This document shows, in pieces, positions 45,174-57,595 of a DNA stretch of 64,000 nucleotides; position 1 is the first letter of the stretch, and every line of letters starts with the position of its first letter. Both the position numbers and the translations under genes were made by a program. The notes beneath the pieces are model-generated. The model was given only the letters and a program-made list of their open reading frames with translations, made no database searches and was not told the DNA's origin. Source of the DNA: Sinonovacula constricta (lineage: Eukaryota; Mollusca; Bivalvia; Cardiida; Solecurtidae); assembly GCA_007844125.1 (NCBI GenBank), contig CM017555.1, positions 24,169,221 through 24,233,220 of the forward strand, given 5' to 3'.

Positions 45174-45659
45174 ATGTGGTATCCGATGTTTCGTTCTCTC
45201 ATGCAACAACATAAAGTACTGGTACCTGAAAAGATCCGGTGACATGATATTTATTGGTGCCATACATCCATGTGCAAAATTAAGCTTTGTTCCCCTCTTG
45301 TCTTTTGAAAAAATGTATTTCCTGTCCGAGCCACGGTTAGTTTTTTATAAACTAACACAACCACAAGATCATTTAAGTTATATGATTATATTTGTAATCA
45401 GCTCTGACGTAGGTATCTATATTTAGCTGAAATCCCCACTATAGATAAGGAAATGCTTCTTTATTTTTTTGTTGAAATAATGGATATTTAAAGCGATATA
45501 TTTCATGATTTGTATTGTCTAATAATTGAGTCACGGTTATAAACATCCTTTACTTAAACTTAAGTATAAGTTAATGAAGCAAGTATGCACAAATTCTCCA
45601 GTCCAGGGGTAAAATGTTGTTACAAGTATTAGATCTATGCAAATTAGGGGATACCACCA
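45174..45659 (-). mobile_element. TTAA-flanked MITE, copy E
   Basis: Flanked by TTAA at 45170-45173 and 45660-45663. The ends are ATGTGGTATCC and GGATACCACCA. It includes the inverse of the TTTTCAGG-GATCTTTTCAGGT block of copies A and C. It contains a single diverged unit at the place where copy F has seven 33-bp units. It adjoins the right inverted arm. Confidence 0.75.
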
Positions 45660-45663
45660 TTAA

Positions 45664-46174
45664 ATGAGAAAGTGAAACAAAGCTCGCTGTTAAAAACCTT
45701 ATGATAATTCCTAAGTACATGTACATGTGTAATAAGTTTTCTCATTCTGATTTTTTACAATCTGTTACATTTTTCTATGTCTACGAATGTACTGAATTTG
45801 TAATAAAATTGTTGCATTTGGCTTTTATTCTTTTAGGAATGGCAAGGACTTTGCGCATTAAATGTTTGGTCTTCTGAAATTTCATGTATAGCAGTTATTT
45901 ATTTGCTTGCGTGTTTGATCTTGTTAAAAATTATGCGAAATATTCACTAAAAGAAATGCTATTTTGTTTCACCATATTTCTAACTGAATTGTCAAAATTA
46001 AAAGAAACCTTTAAACTTATGTTAAAAATGTGTATTTATATTTTAATCATTGGGCATGGGAAAAGTGTCTTATTCAAAAGTAATTAAACAAGACTATTTT
46101 ATTGTCATATATCATTATAATTATCATTATGGAGTTATGTCCCTTGACGTGATGGCCGCATGTTCAATTTGCTC
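45664..46174 (+). other. No gene recognised
   Basis: AT-rich DNA between MITE copy E and the plus-strand LINE. An acceptor-like TTCTTTTAG at about 45836 has no convincing donor. Confidence 0.4.
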
Positions 46175-46221
46175 TGCAAAGAAAAAGTAAAATGAGTGTA
46201 GATATTGGACTTCATCGTGCA

Positions 46222-47383
46222 CGTATTGGGACCTTTATGATGCCTTTACGACGTAAAATGAAATTGCAGACATTGTGTGTCAGCAGGAGCTTCGTAAGAG
46301 TGTTGTTGAGGCTTGCAGTCGTTCTCGCTTTGTTGACGACACTGAGGGGATGTGGAACTCAATCCAGGACCTAGAGAACAGAGGCTAGTCCAGAGTCAAC
46401 TTTCTTTTGCCGAGGCTGTAGCTTCTCCGACGACACCAGCGACTCAACAACCAGCACGAGTTCGAGCCCCAACCCAAGAACCAGTCAGAGGTAGGCAGAC
46501 ACGTGCAAGTAAGAATGATTCTGAAGTAATGCTATTTTTACGGGAGTCGAAGGACGACATTGCCTAACGTATGTCAGTTATAGACATGAAAATTAGCGAT
46601 GTTTCTAGTTCTTTTAACATTTTAAAGCAGGAAAATGAATCACTCAGAAAAGAAAACGTTGCTATGAGAAAGAAGGTGTGTACTCTTAATGCAAAATTAG
46701 ACAAGTTGGAGGGTTATTCCCGCCGTAACAACATTCGTATTTTAGGGATTGAAGGCAATGCAAAGCAAACGTGGACTGCAACTGAGGAACGAGTGCGGGA
46801 CTCGTATTGGGACCTTTATGATGCCTTTACGACGTAAAATGAAATTGCAGACATTGTGTGTCAGCAGGAGCTTCGTAAGAGTGTTGTTGAGGCTTGCAGT
46901 CGTTCTCGCTTTGTTGACGACACTGAGGGGATGTGGAACTCAATCCAGGACCTAGAGAACAGAGGCTAGTCCAGAGTCAACTTTCTTTTGCCGAGGCTGT
47001 AGCTTCTCCGACGACACCAGCGACTCAACAACCAGCACGAGTTCGAGCCCCAACCCAAGAACCAGTCAGAGGTAGGCAGACACGTGCAAGTAAGAATGAT
47101 TCTGAAGTAATGCTATTTTTACGGGAGTCGAAGGACGACATTGCCTAACGTATGTCAGTTATAGACATGAAAATTAGCGATGTTTCTAGTTCTTTTAACA
47201 TTTTAAAGCAGGAAAATGAATCACTCAGAAAAGAAAACGTTGCTATGAGAAAGAAGGTGTGTACTCTTAATGCAAAATTAGACAAGTTGGAGGGTTATTC
47301 CCGCCGTAACAACATTCGTATTTTAGGGATTGAAGGCAATGCAAAGCAAACGTGGACTGCAACTGAGGAACGAGTGCGGGACT
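46222..47383 (+). repeat. 581-bp tandem duplication inside LINE ORF1
   Basis: The segment starting CGTATTGGGACCTTTATGAT at 46222 recurs at 46803 with essentially identical sequence (for example the frames starting at 46352 and 46933, and at 46571 and 47152). 581 is not a multiple of three, so the duplication breaks the frame. Confidence 0.9.
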
Positions 47384-47913
47384 TTGTATCTATTGACTTG
47401 GATTTGCCTGATTTAAGAAATGTGGATAGTGAACGGGCTCATAGGACAGGGAGTCGCTCAAACACTAATTGCCCGATTGTAGTTAAATTTGCCAGGTACA
47501 AGGATAGGGAACAGATCTGGAAGCGCGCTAGGGAAAAGTTAACACGAGATTCAAATTGCACAGTGCGTTAAGATTTCACGGAACGGGTTTTGTTACACCG
47601 TAGAAAGCTTGGGGAACGCATGGTCGAAGCGAGAAACAGGGGCGTGTACGCTGCGATTCGTCACGACAAGCTTATTATGGATGCCAACGTATACCGATAT
47701 TCCGAAGAGAGCGACGCAATCGTGCGTGTCGGGACTACACGCCTGAGAGAGCAGCGCCGGAGCAGACCGTCTGCAACTTTACCCTTTGACAGACAATCAC
47801 ACAGGCGAGATGACCGTGACATCCCGGACAGTCAGCCGTGTACGCAGGAGGTGATAAATAACCTTGACAGTGGCCGATTCGATAAAGACAACCAGACCGA
47901 TGTAGCGGACTAG
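46933..47913 (+). pseudogene. LINE ORF1: coiled coil and RNA-binding region
   Basis: Read from the second copy of the duplicated part. A Pro/Thr-rich start (MELNPGPREQ) is followed by a TAA (47146-47148), then a coiled-coil-like segment (ILKQENESLRKENVAMRKK), GYSRRNNIRILGI, ERAHRTGSRS and PIVVKFARYKDRE, an RRM-like core typical of L1-type ORF1 proteins. A second stop follows SNCTVR (near 47570), then LLHRRKLGERMVEARNRG and HDKLIMDANVYRY. The ORF1 product would bind element RNA. Two in-frame stops make it inactive. Confidence 0.75.
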
Positions 47914-47929
47914 GATTCAGGCCGGAGCT

Positions 47930-48935
47930 CATATGTATCGAACCTATTAACATTATTAAGTGGAATGTTTGTGGTCTAAAGAAGTTCAGCATGTAAGAAG
48001 ATTTCTTGAACTTTTTGTCAGAATTTGACATAATCGGATTGTTAGAAACATGGTCGGATAACAAAGGAGAATTTGATACCTTTTAAATAACGTTATATGT
48101 TATGATCATGTAAGGGTAAAAATATGTATTCACTGAGAAACAGTGGTGGTATAGCGGTCTATGTACGAAAAGCTTTAAAGACAAGCTTTAATACATCTCA
48201 AATATTCGATACGTTTAGCGACTGTATTGTTCTGCATGTTACAAGTAGTTTTAGATTTTGTACTAAATATATAATTATGTATGTGGCGTATGTGTCACCT
48301 GTAGGGTCCACAATTTATGAAAACATAGAAAACAAAAATGGTATAGCTATTATAGAGAATAACCTGTCCTTAATACGGGAGGCATATCCGGACACTTGTT
48401 TATATATAGCGGGGGATTTAATTGCTAGAACAAGTCACCTCTTAGGTTATATACCAGATGATTCGATAGAATATAAATTTAATATTGTTATTAACTATGA
48501 GAACGACAATTTTGATAAACCAAGGCAAAGTAAGGATTTGAGCCACAATCTGTTTGACATGGATCTTTGTGAATTATGCTGTTTATACGATGTTCATATT
48601 TTAAATGGTCGTTTTCCAGGCAATACACCCAGAAACTTTACATGTATAACTGCTAATGATGCTAGTGTGGTACATTACCATGCCGTTTCAACCATGCTGT
48701 TTAGTCACATCATAGATTTTTAGGTGGAAATGCGACTTTGTGCTACATTATTGTTCACATTTCCAAAACCACAAGCTTCAGACGAGACTAATATGGATAC
48801 ACATTCTAGCCCTATTTACAATGATATTTTTAAATGGAAAGAGAGTGAAGCAATATGGTTTTTAGCCATGCTTAAGCAAATGTTTGTTAACCATAAATCT
48901 GAAATGATACAGATGGCTTACTATGATATCAATAA
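47930..48935 (+). pseudogene. LINE ORF2, endonuclease part
   Basis: A frame at 48124-48723 reads SGGIAVYVRKALK near its start and IAGDLIARTSHLLGY later, where the APE-type endonuclease motif GDFNART has changed. Upstream, around 47945-48060, pieces like IIKWNVCGLKKF and EFDIIGLLETWSDN mark the endonuclease start. The frame is cut by stops and then by the inserted short element at 48934. Confidence 0.65.
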
Positions 48936-49771
48936 TAAGAATATATGACAAAGTCCTATGAGTATTGCAACATATACCAAAATCCGAAAAGGCACAGAAC
49001 AAAGGTATTTCACATGCAAGCCAAGCAAATAGTAAGAACATTTTTTTAAGGAAAAGAGCAAATCCGACAGTTACCGCCTTGGAACGGTCAGTCGGCAATA
49101 TGGACCGACTGGGGTGCTTAAACCGGTTTTACAGAGCTCTAACCTCGCACTTCCTGACGAGTTTCTCAAATGAAAGCAACGAAAAGAAAAACGATCTATT
49201 TGAAAACAAAATGTCCATGCGCTGATATTTTCTATACGTTATGACGAAAGTAGTGACGTCATCGAAAAATAATGTCCACATAGTGTTCAGAAAAGGAATA
49301 TGGTATTATTTCGATTTGAAAAACAACACAAAAATGGTTGACCACAAATAAAATTAACTTTCTGAATCATGAACAAATATGACCAGAGACGAATAAATGG
49401 TTGTAGCATCCTGTTCATGTGAAGATGGTATTGAAGAACCAAAGTTCAATGTCCATCAAAGGAAATACACGTAACAATCCTTATAGGATGAATTAAATGA
49501 CAACATAGATTACAGGCACGGGGAGATTTTTTACGACCGCCACACTGCACAAGTAACATTGTTGTGATCATGAATAAGAATATATGACAAAGTCCTATGA
49601 GTATTGCAACATATACCAAACTCTGAAAAGGCACAGAACAAAGGTATTTTACATGCAAGCCAAGCGAAAAGTATGAACAAATTTGTGATGAGTCATTTAA
49701 GGAAAAGAGCAAACCCGACAGTTACCACCTTGGAACGGTCAGTCGGCAATATGGACCGACTGGGGTGCTTA
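48934..49771 (-). mobile_element. Short element with direct terminal repeats, complete copy 3
   Basis: Two direct repeats, 48934-49120 (187 bp) and 49573-49771 (199 bp; the first lacks 12 bp), flank about 450 bp of unique sequence. Each repeat starts AATAAGAATATATGACAAAG and ends GGACCGACTGGGGTGCTTA on this strand. It interrupts ORF2 of the LINE. A hairpin (CAGTCGG...CCGACTG) lies at the outer end of each repeat. A frame of 86 codons (48965-49225) is shared with copy 2 but has no ATG start. Confidence 0.8.
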
Positions 49772-52196
49772 TACAATTGAGAATTTTTTGTCAATTTATA
49801 AAACAGCTGCGTCGAAAATGAAAGTGCATACGAAAACGAGACAAAGCCGCTCTAAAGACCAACCTTGGTTGGGCAAAGAACATGAACAAGCTAAATACTC
49901 AAAATACACTGCGCTCCGGCGATTCAGATGGACCAGTAGTGAAACAGACCGACTTATCTTTATTTCAGAAAAGTCAAGTTTTAAAAAGTTATGCAATATT
50001 AAGAAACTGAAATGAAATGCTGAAATGAAATCCAAATTAATGCTCGCGCTGACCCCAACAGGTTTTGGAGCCTTCTTAAGCAAGCATCGCGACCGCGTAA
50101 AGTTAAGTTGCCTACTGGTATTACAATTAAAGATTGGATGACGCATTTTAAAACTCTTTTATGTAAATCAAACATGCATGCGATAGAATTACCGTCTAAA
50201 CAGTCTATTCCAGAGTATAACGACGTGCTTAATTGCCCAATCACTAACCAGGAGGTCACTCGTAGTATACACAAATTAAAATGCGGAAAATCAACTGGGC
50301 TGGACGGCATAGGAGCTGAATTCTATAAGAATACAGCGGAATACATTACGCCTTTATTAGCTCATATGTTTAATCACGTGCTAAATGATGGAGATTTTCC
50401 AAATAATTGGGCTTAAAGTATTACAGTCCCTATTCATAAGTCAGGATCTCGGTCACAGCCCGAAAACTATAGAGGCATTTCTTTGATAAACGTTATGTAT
50501 AAAATATTCTCAAATATTATTTATGAGAGGTTATGTAACTGGTCTGAGATTTTTCATAAAATAGATGAGTTACAAGCAGGGTTTAGAAAGGGATATTGCA
50601 CATGTGATAACATCTTTATTCTTCAAGGTATTATTCAAAAGTATATTACACGGCCCGGTGGAAGGCTCTATGTTTTATATGAAGATTTTTAACGTGCCTT
50701 TGATTGGCTCGTACACTGGAAATTATTTGAAGTATTATACTCGTTTGGAATATGAGGCAAATGTATTTTATGCTTAAAAGTATGCACATGTATAAAAAAT
50801 TATTAAGCAGTTTGCTCGTGTCTAATAACATGGAATTTAATGATCCATATAAATCAACATATATTTTTACAGATCCATTTAGATGTATTGTCGGAACTAG
50901 ACAGAGGTATTTGAGTAGCACAATTATCTTTAATTTATATATAAACGAGTTACCGAATTTTCTCAAATCTAAAGGCCATAAGGGAATATTTATTACAGAT
51001 AAAATCACCGAAATGCTATGTATGATGTATGCAGATGATGTAGTAATATGTGCAGAAACTGCAGTTGAGTTATAAAGGCAGTTAAACAGTATTTCTGATT
51101 TCTGCGAAAGTTACGGAATGTCTATTAATCAATTGAAGACAGAAATCACAGTATTTAGAAACAGTGAAAGATTACGTAGCTATGAGAAGTGGTATTATAG
51201 AGGGTATCCAGTAAATGTCAGCTCCGAATACAAATATATGGAATTGGACGATAAACCCAATAGACAAATATATGGGATTATTAATAAGTTCGAATTTAAA
51301 ATGGACAAAATCCCAAACAAAACTTTCATTACAAGCAAAAAATCTATTCTAGCCATAAATAGATTAAAAAGAACATTTGGCTGTTTGAATGTTTAAAGAA
51401 TACTTCAAACTGTTTGACTCTATGGTTAAACCGATTTTAGTTTACAGATCCGAAATTTGGGGAAATGTACTGTCCTACCCCGTCGAAAATATTCAGACCA
51501 AGTTTTGCAAGTCAATATTGGGATTAAGTATTAAATCAACTGATAATATTGCTCTATGTGAATGTGGTCGTTTTCCTCTTGTTACCGGGTATCTTTTAAA
51601 ATGTATTAAATACTGGTGCAAACTTTTATATATGTCAGATGATAGAACTCCTAAAAACTGTTATAAATTGTTAAAAAGGCTAGATGATTTAGGAAGACGT
51701 AATTGGGCAACTAATGTAAGGGAATTACTTTTCAAATATGGATTTGGACATGCATGGATATATCAGATTTGAAGGGGACGTGAATTTGTTTATTTCTATT
51801 TTTAAACAACGATTACATGATATTGCTTGGCAGAACTGGTTGTCAGAAATAAACCAATCACCAAAATGTTGTACGTATAAAGAGTTTAAAACATTACTTA
51901 ATCCAGAGCGGTATTTATCTCTTTTCATTCCATTCAAGTTCAAAAAGATGTATTCAAAATTTAGATGCTTCAATCACAATTATGCAATTGAAATTGGACG
52001 CCACAATAATATACCACGTTGCGAGAGAATGTGTAACCATTGTTTAGAAAGATTAAACGCACAAGTTGTTGAAGATGAATACCATGTAATGTTTATCTGT
52101 CCCAGATACGAAGAACCTAGAAATCACAAATTACTTAGTTGGTATAAAGGGAGTAGAAATAGAATAAATTTCAAAAAACCTGATGACATCAAATAA
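49772..52196 (+). pseudogene. LINE ORF2, reverse transcriptase and C-terminal part
   Basis: RT pieces in order: KLKCGKSTGLDGIGAEFYKN (about 50275-50330), PENYRGISLINVMYK (about 50460-50500), ELQAGFRKGYCT (about 50565), the catalytic MYADDVVICAE (about 51025-51055), SEYKYM where YLG is expected (about 51225), then a C-terminal region with LLKCIKYWCKLLYM (about 51590) and a Cys/His cluster RCERMCNHCLERL (about 52018-52055). Stops and frame changes are frequent. Confidence 0.75.
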
Positions 52197-52379
52197 TGAT
52201 TTAGTACTGAAACAACTTTGTTATTATGTTTATGAAACTATGAAGGGGTGAAGATAAATGTAAGGATAATAACATAACTCGTGTTTTGTTTAGTTGTATA
52301 ATTATGTAAATTGTATTATGGACCTAAGGCCTTTAGGTACAAATAAAATTTCTGTTCTGTTCTGTTCTGTCGAAGTTAC

Positions 52380-52913
52380 ATTTTCCCTTCAAACAACACA
52401 ATTTTGGTTTAACTATAAATATGAAGCAAAGAACGACAAGGGAGGTAACCTAATTTTTAATTTATTACACCTTGCCTTAAACTGGTACACAAAAATTGTC
52501 CATTCGTTAAGTTTTACTTCACTTTCATTTAACTGTATTTTTGAATTACTAGGCAACTGCAACTAAAACTGCTCATTGTATTTTACAAGACCAGCAGGGA
52601 AGTCATATGAATCTTCTCTTCCAAAATATCAAAGATAAGGTTTGAAGACTTTTATAGTCTGATAAAAACATATTAAATGATTGTCCGATCGTAATTGTTA
52701 AGATAAATGATAAGAGAAATGCATTTTAACTATGTGTTAGTACATGTATTTGAATGTATTTTCTAGTCTTCACATATTTTTTATTCATTTTATTATTTAC
52801 CCTACTATCCGTTCCAAGATGGTCGCCAAGAGTGTCGTGTCTTGTGTTTTTGGTTTTAATACTAGAATGGCATCTTATGTAGATTGGTATTGTATAATGA
52901 CAGTAAAATCATT
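52380..52913 (+). other. No gene recognised
   Basis: AT-rich sequence following the LINE 3' end. Nothing recognised. Confidence 0.4.
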
Positions 52914-53025
52914 TGTGTGTGTTTTGTTTCATTATATGAGTGTGTTTTGTTTCATTATATGAGTGTGTTTTGTTTCATTATATGAGTGTGTTTTGTTTCA
53001 TTGTATGAGTGTGTTTTGTTTCATT
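52914..53025 (+). repeat. 23-bp tandem repeat, about five units
   Basis: Units GTGTGTTTTGTTTCATTATA plus TGA, with small changes in the last two. Confidence 0.9.
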
Positions 53026-54370
53026 GCTTATTTTATTCCTAGTGAAAGGGTTGCATGAAAGTGATCTGCGTCCTTTGTAACGTTTATTAGTTTTAAATAA
53101 TATTGTATATTATTGTATACTATTTCTTCTATCTTCAAGACATTGTAAGAAATAGTACTAATGAAATAATCCTAGCGTTCTATGGGGAATTGTAAATTTG
53201 CAGTTAAATCTAATGCGTTTCGCGACTTAAATAAAAGTGGCCATTATCTAAACCTGGTAAACAATGACAAATACCATTCCAGACCCACACGTTTTAAAAA
53301 GTCCGTTCTTTAACTTGACTCAAGCCAGTTAACAACACTCTGTTGAAGAAAATCAAATGATTATTTTTAAATCGGAGGTAACCAAATGACTAAATGTTAC
53401 TGAATATAATGTGTATAAATTTGTTTGCTCTCAAGTCCCAGGACTTCTGACAAACTGCATGGAATACAAAGGGAAAGTATTAAGTTTATTTAAAAAAGAA
53501 GTTTATCTTTAAAAGTTCATTCTCAACTTTTCTGGAATCCAAATATTAAATTTAGAACCACCTTAAAACCCCTTAAAAACAAAAACAAGTTACTGAAAAT
53601 TATCTCAAAGATCGACTGCTTTAAATAAAGTGAGTTTTGCCATGATTGTTTTATCGTATCAAGACAAATACTTCTTTTTTAGCCTTACTGTGACATGTTC
53701 ACTATTCATTTCACAGACTGTTCACGTTGACTAAGAGAATATTTGGTTGTGAATCACAGTAACCTCGGCAGTATGATACCACCGAGGGAAAAATCAGTAC
53801 GAATAATATAATAATCTTGTTTATCACACTCACAGACATTTGTTAGGACATTTGTTCAAAATTAAGTGGTGACATATTATTTAAGACAAAAATCAAACTT
53901 TAGTGCTCACATCACATAAATGACAAGCTATTGGTAGCATTATATTTTTTCTTAAAAACCTTAAACATGCTCGTAACATTGTAAGTTTTCGTTCGATAAA
54001 GTGATTTAGTTTACTTGAATGTTTCTGCAAAAATGACTGCTATATTTGGGATAAGTATTTAAACAGTTGTCAATTATAAAATCATTGACATTTTTAAACA
54101 GTTTTCGTTTTGCTCATTTTAGATACTATAATATAAATATAGGTTATTAACATTCTGCATGTACAGATGATCCGGTTAAAATTATGTAGTAGTTGTATTG
54201 CCTTTAGTGTTATTGAACAAAAAGAAATCTTTAATCTTCTTTTAATCGTTATTAATTTTCATCTAATAACAAAAGGTAAACTATAATTACGAGGTCTCGT
54301 AATTATAAAGTAATCATGTATGCATTTCAGAAAGTTATAAAACCATGGTAAAGTCTACTATTTAGTTTTA
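53026..54370 (+). other. No gene recognised
   Basis: AT-rich DNA without repeat family or coding signal. An acceptor-like/donor-like pair around 54330-54347 encloses 17 nt, not a multiple of three. Confidence 0.4.
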
Positions 54371-54373
54371 ATG

Positions 54374-54410
54374 TTCACGAACATTCACGAACCCAGAACA
54401 TTCTCGAGAA
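54374..54410 (+). promoter_or_regulatory. Heat-shock-element-like cluster
   Basis: Perfectly spaced pentamers TTCnnGAAnnTTCnnGAA (54374-54391) are followed after a two-base slip by GAAnnTTC (54396-54403) and a last imperfect unit. This is the binding layout of heat-shock factor trimers. A CRE-like ACGTCA follows at about 54477. No heat-shock gene is next to it; the nearest candidate exon downstream is at 56687. Confidence 0.4.
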
Positions 54411-54558
54411 CCAGTTAAAAATAAACAATTGAACTTTCTAGCATAATCCTTTTCTTCTAGCAGTTACGCGAATGCTACGTCATCAAAACCACAACGGTAA
54501 ACAACCCTTAACCTGACTAGCGTAACCTTAAACGCTGGTGTACTACTGTACATAACAA

Positions 54559-54690
54559 CTGAACTGTGTATGCACCTTTGTGTATTGTTACCGGTTTATT
54601 TAGAATGCTCGTGCGTGTTGTAAACTGAACTGTGTATGCACCTTCGTGCATTGTTATCGATGCATTTGGAATTTTGGTAATTTTCATATC
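54559..54690 (+). repeat. Two-unit tandem repeat of about 72 bp
   Basis: AACTGAACTGTGTATGCACC and following sequence occurs twice, at 54559 and about 54630. Confidence 0.75.
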
Positions 54691-55766
54691 CCTTGCTATA
54701 ATTTCGTATTCAAATTCAATTTAAAACCGTTACATTGGCAACACTTTTGAAACATAGAGCGCTTTACATCAGCAAGTAAATATTTGATGTAAAATGGTAA
54801 TTTTATTTGATAAATCGTAAAGCTTCACGAAATCAAATCGAAGATTAAACGATATTAAAATATATACACCTTTAATTTAAAATTTCTTATTATATGTTAT
54901 TATTTTTTTATAATTTCATTTTCCCAGCAATGTATCTACAATGTATTTTAAATCAGTCCATGATAGAAAGTAAAGCTTTAAATAATAAACAATTGTACCG
55001 CATTGTCTTTATGTTCTTTAATATGACAATTAAGTTTAGATAAATGACATTAAAAAATAATAAAAAAAAACGTCACAGCTTTGTTGGTTTCTGTAACTTG
55101 ACCCTGAGACTAGTTATATTCCATAGCAATAAACATGCGTTAATAATAATAATAATAATAAGTTAAACTAGGTTCCATTTTAACACAAAACAACAACAAT
55201 AACCCAAGCCATGACTTTAACTCAAGTCACCAATTTTGTATCAACATATTAAGTTGCCCTTTTTGCCATTCCTATTCAACTTATTGCCATCATCATGACC
55301 AATTCCAAATTAGTATCTTGAAAATACTTAAGATATATTGTGTCCTAAACCCTATGACTTATACTTTTTATTGTCGCAATAATATACAGTTTAAAAAGCT
55401 GTAACATTTCTAATACTTATCAATAACTCAAATTCATCGAACAAAATTTGTTTTGCCTAAGGAACACATTTTAAAAAGAAGATCGCCACTTTACCGAAAT
55501 TCGGTTGTAGTGTGTTTTTAAACTCTAACTCGATTTTTCACTAGTTTCAAAATCTGTTTAATTGTTAAAAGCTAGAGGCTGTTACTGAAGTAGTTCTTCA
55601 TTTCAGTTTAGCTTTCTTCAAAAACGCTGATGACGAATATGCTTAAAAACTTCGAATGTATCTAACACCCTAATGTTTAAAGTTAAAGAAGAATACATAT
55701 AATTTGTGTCATCTCAACGGATATTACATACTTAAGCAAGAAAATTAAATGTTCTCATAATGTCTT
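54691..55766 (+). other. No gene recognised
   Basis: AT-rich DNA; an AAT tract at 55142-55160. Nothing else recognised. Confidence 0.4.
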
Positions 55767-55905
55767 GAGCATACACAATATACAGTACATGTTTCAAATA
55801 GGTCTTATGCAAGCTACAGAATATACAGTTCATGCCTCTAATCTGTCTTCTGCAAGCTATAGGATACACAGTACATGCCACTGTCTTCTGCAAGTTACTG
55901 TTTTG
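55767..55905 (+). repeat. Degenerate tandem repeat of about 43 bp
   Basis: Three diverged units sharing TCTTCTGCAAGCTATAG and ACACAGTACATGCC type sequence. Confidence 0.6.
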
Positions 55906-56686
55906 GGTTCAGTACATTTTAACTTGCATCAAACGTGTTATAACTCTAAACTCTATTTTTGCCATGTTCTTTTGATATTCGCTAACTTTTTTTCCTGTGA
56001 TACTGCTCCCTTTTGTTATTTGTGTATTGATAAAATGGACATTTTTACATATAAAAAGTTCAGAATTTGCTGACTTAACTTACAGTGGCATATGTGCATC
56101 TTTGCCAGATAAAAAAAGGTATTTGATTATTTGTCATTACTGTCAGTTATTTCAAATTAAAACGTTGCATTGTTAAACCTATATCCATGTACGTCAAATG
56201 ATTTTCTAAAGTACATCTTTACTGTATAAAAATACCAAAAACGTTGTACAGTGGTTTCCTCTTTACAGTGGCAGAATAAATAAAGTTTATTATCATTTAG
56301 TTTCATTATATGCTAAAGCACAGTTCAGCAATACTTCATTAAGAACTGTTGGTGAAAAGGGTACTTGGAATAAGTTGATAATTGCTTGCATACACTCTTC
56401 AGTATACGCAGATAGATATTGTTTTAAAATAACCTGTATATGTATTATCATTATGAAAATGTGAATATTTTACACATTTATTATTTGAGTCAGAAACTTT
56501 AATACTATTTTTAACATGTTTAAAACTAGAGAGAACCTAAAACGTTATGTAGTTCTCGTCCTTTTGTAATTGCATTAATTTTCAGTCAGATCCTGCCAAC
56601 GAAGCAAAGTTATGTTTATTTTCCTTTTTTTCCTGTTTTTCAATGTAATAATCTTATTACCTAATTATTGTCTTCTTTTCCGACAG

Positions 56687-56701
56687 CAAGAGGCGTACGG
56701 A
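56687..56701 (+). CDS. Locus 2 candidate micro-exon, RGVR
   Basis: A 15-nt segment between acceptor TCTTTTCCGACAG and donor GTAAGTAA. In phase 1 it codes RGVR, similar to micro-exon n (RSLR, 23623-23637), whose acceptor also reads TTTTCCGACAG. In both loci an ACT-rich tract follows. It is the only upstream exon of the second locus that I could find. Confidence 0.45.
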
Positions 56702-56744
56702 GTAAGTAATAATAAAATATTTTATACTACTTCAATCATTTGTT

Positions 56745-56825
56745 GCTACTACTACTACAACATCAACAACTTCTACTACTACAACTACTTCTTTCTCTAC
56801 TACCACAACCACCACTACTATTACT
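56745..56825 (+). repeat. (ACT)n-like tract
   Basis: Imperfect ACT/ACA repeat at the place matching the longer ACT tract of locus 1 (23808-24075). Confidence 0.7.
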
Positions 56826-56829
56826 TCCA

Positions 56830-57560
56830 TGTCTAACAAGAACTGCTTAAAGTGAAAATTTACTGATATTGTTTTTTGCAAGTATGTTTTTATGCTTTTA
56901 TTGCATTTCGTCAACATAATCATCATCAACACTTTGGAACTGTTCAAGACTTTACTGATATGTTATTTTTATGCTTTTACTGTATTTTGTCAACATAAAC
57001 ATTAACAACATGCCGCATCTTTATAATGTTCACCGTCAGCAACAAGAAAAGTACCAACGAATATGTCATCTCACCAATCTTGACTGTTAAAACCACTATA
57101 CCATAGTCCTTACCCTATGCTTGCAACATTTGTTAACCCTAATTTAGGCAGATCTCAGATCTGACTGATCTGAATCTGCACTGTTTGCCAAAGTCGTACG
57201 AATACATGTTTAGCAAGCTATGGATTAAGCTAAATTCAATTAATTCTTAAGCATACTGCCATTTTTAATATATATTTTTTAATTGAGTTGTTTCTTCGAA
57301 ACTTCTTTATTTAATTAAACGCCTATTTTTATGTACACATATTCAATGGCGTTGTACATAACATTAATATAAGAACATGTAAAAATTGCACATTTAAATA
57401 AAAGCACACATTATCACTTAAGAATCATTAAAACTATTATCATAAAACAGTATTAGAATAAATGGAGATAAGAAAATATTAAGAATTAACATCATCGATC
57501 TAAAAAGAATGGGTAACAAAACTTAAAATATAGAACATTAACACGACAATGGCGATTTTT
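56830..57560 (+). other. Intronic or intergenic sequence, nothing recognised
   Basis: AT-rich DNA between the ACT tract and the minus-strand LINE. Confidence 0.4.
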
Positions 57561-57595
57561 CTCAGAATACTCATAGACAATGTCATTAATAAATT

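Larger units (their letters stand above)
46175..52372 (+). mobile_element. Plus-strand LINE with ORF1 and ORF2, disrupted
   Basis: ORF1-like and EN-RT-like parts occur in order and the 3' end has the small tandem run TTCTGTTCTGTTCTGTTCTG (about 52348-52369) seen at the ends of several LINE groups. A 581-bp segment near the 5' end is duplicated in tandem, and a direct-repeat element is inserted at 48934-49771. Many stops, so inactive. Clade not assigned. Confidence 0.8.

Noticed and set aside
49140..49205. A possible hammerhead ribozyme core (CTGACGAG followed later by GAAA) in the direct-repeat element.
   Set aside because: I could not pair stem II or stem III convincingly. A covariance-model search would settle it.
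48965..49225. An 86-90 codon frame conserved between the direct-repeat elements (also 41561-41833 on the minus strand).
   Set aside because: No ATG start, it spans both the repeat and the interior, and the copies are so similar that conservation carries little weight.
54331..54347. Acceptor ATTTCAG and donor GTAAAG enclosing 17 nt in the locus 2 area.
   Set aside because: Not a multiple of three, so it breaks the rule followed by all other exons. No similarity to any locus 1 exon.
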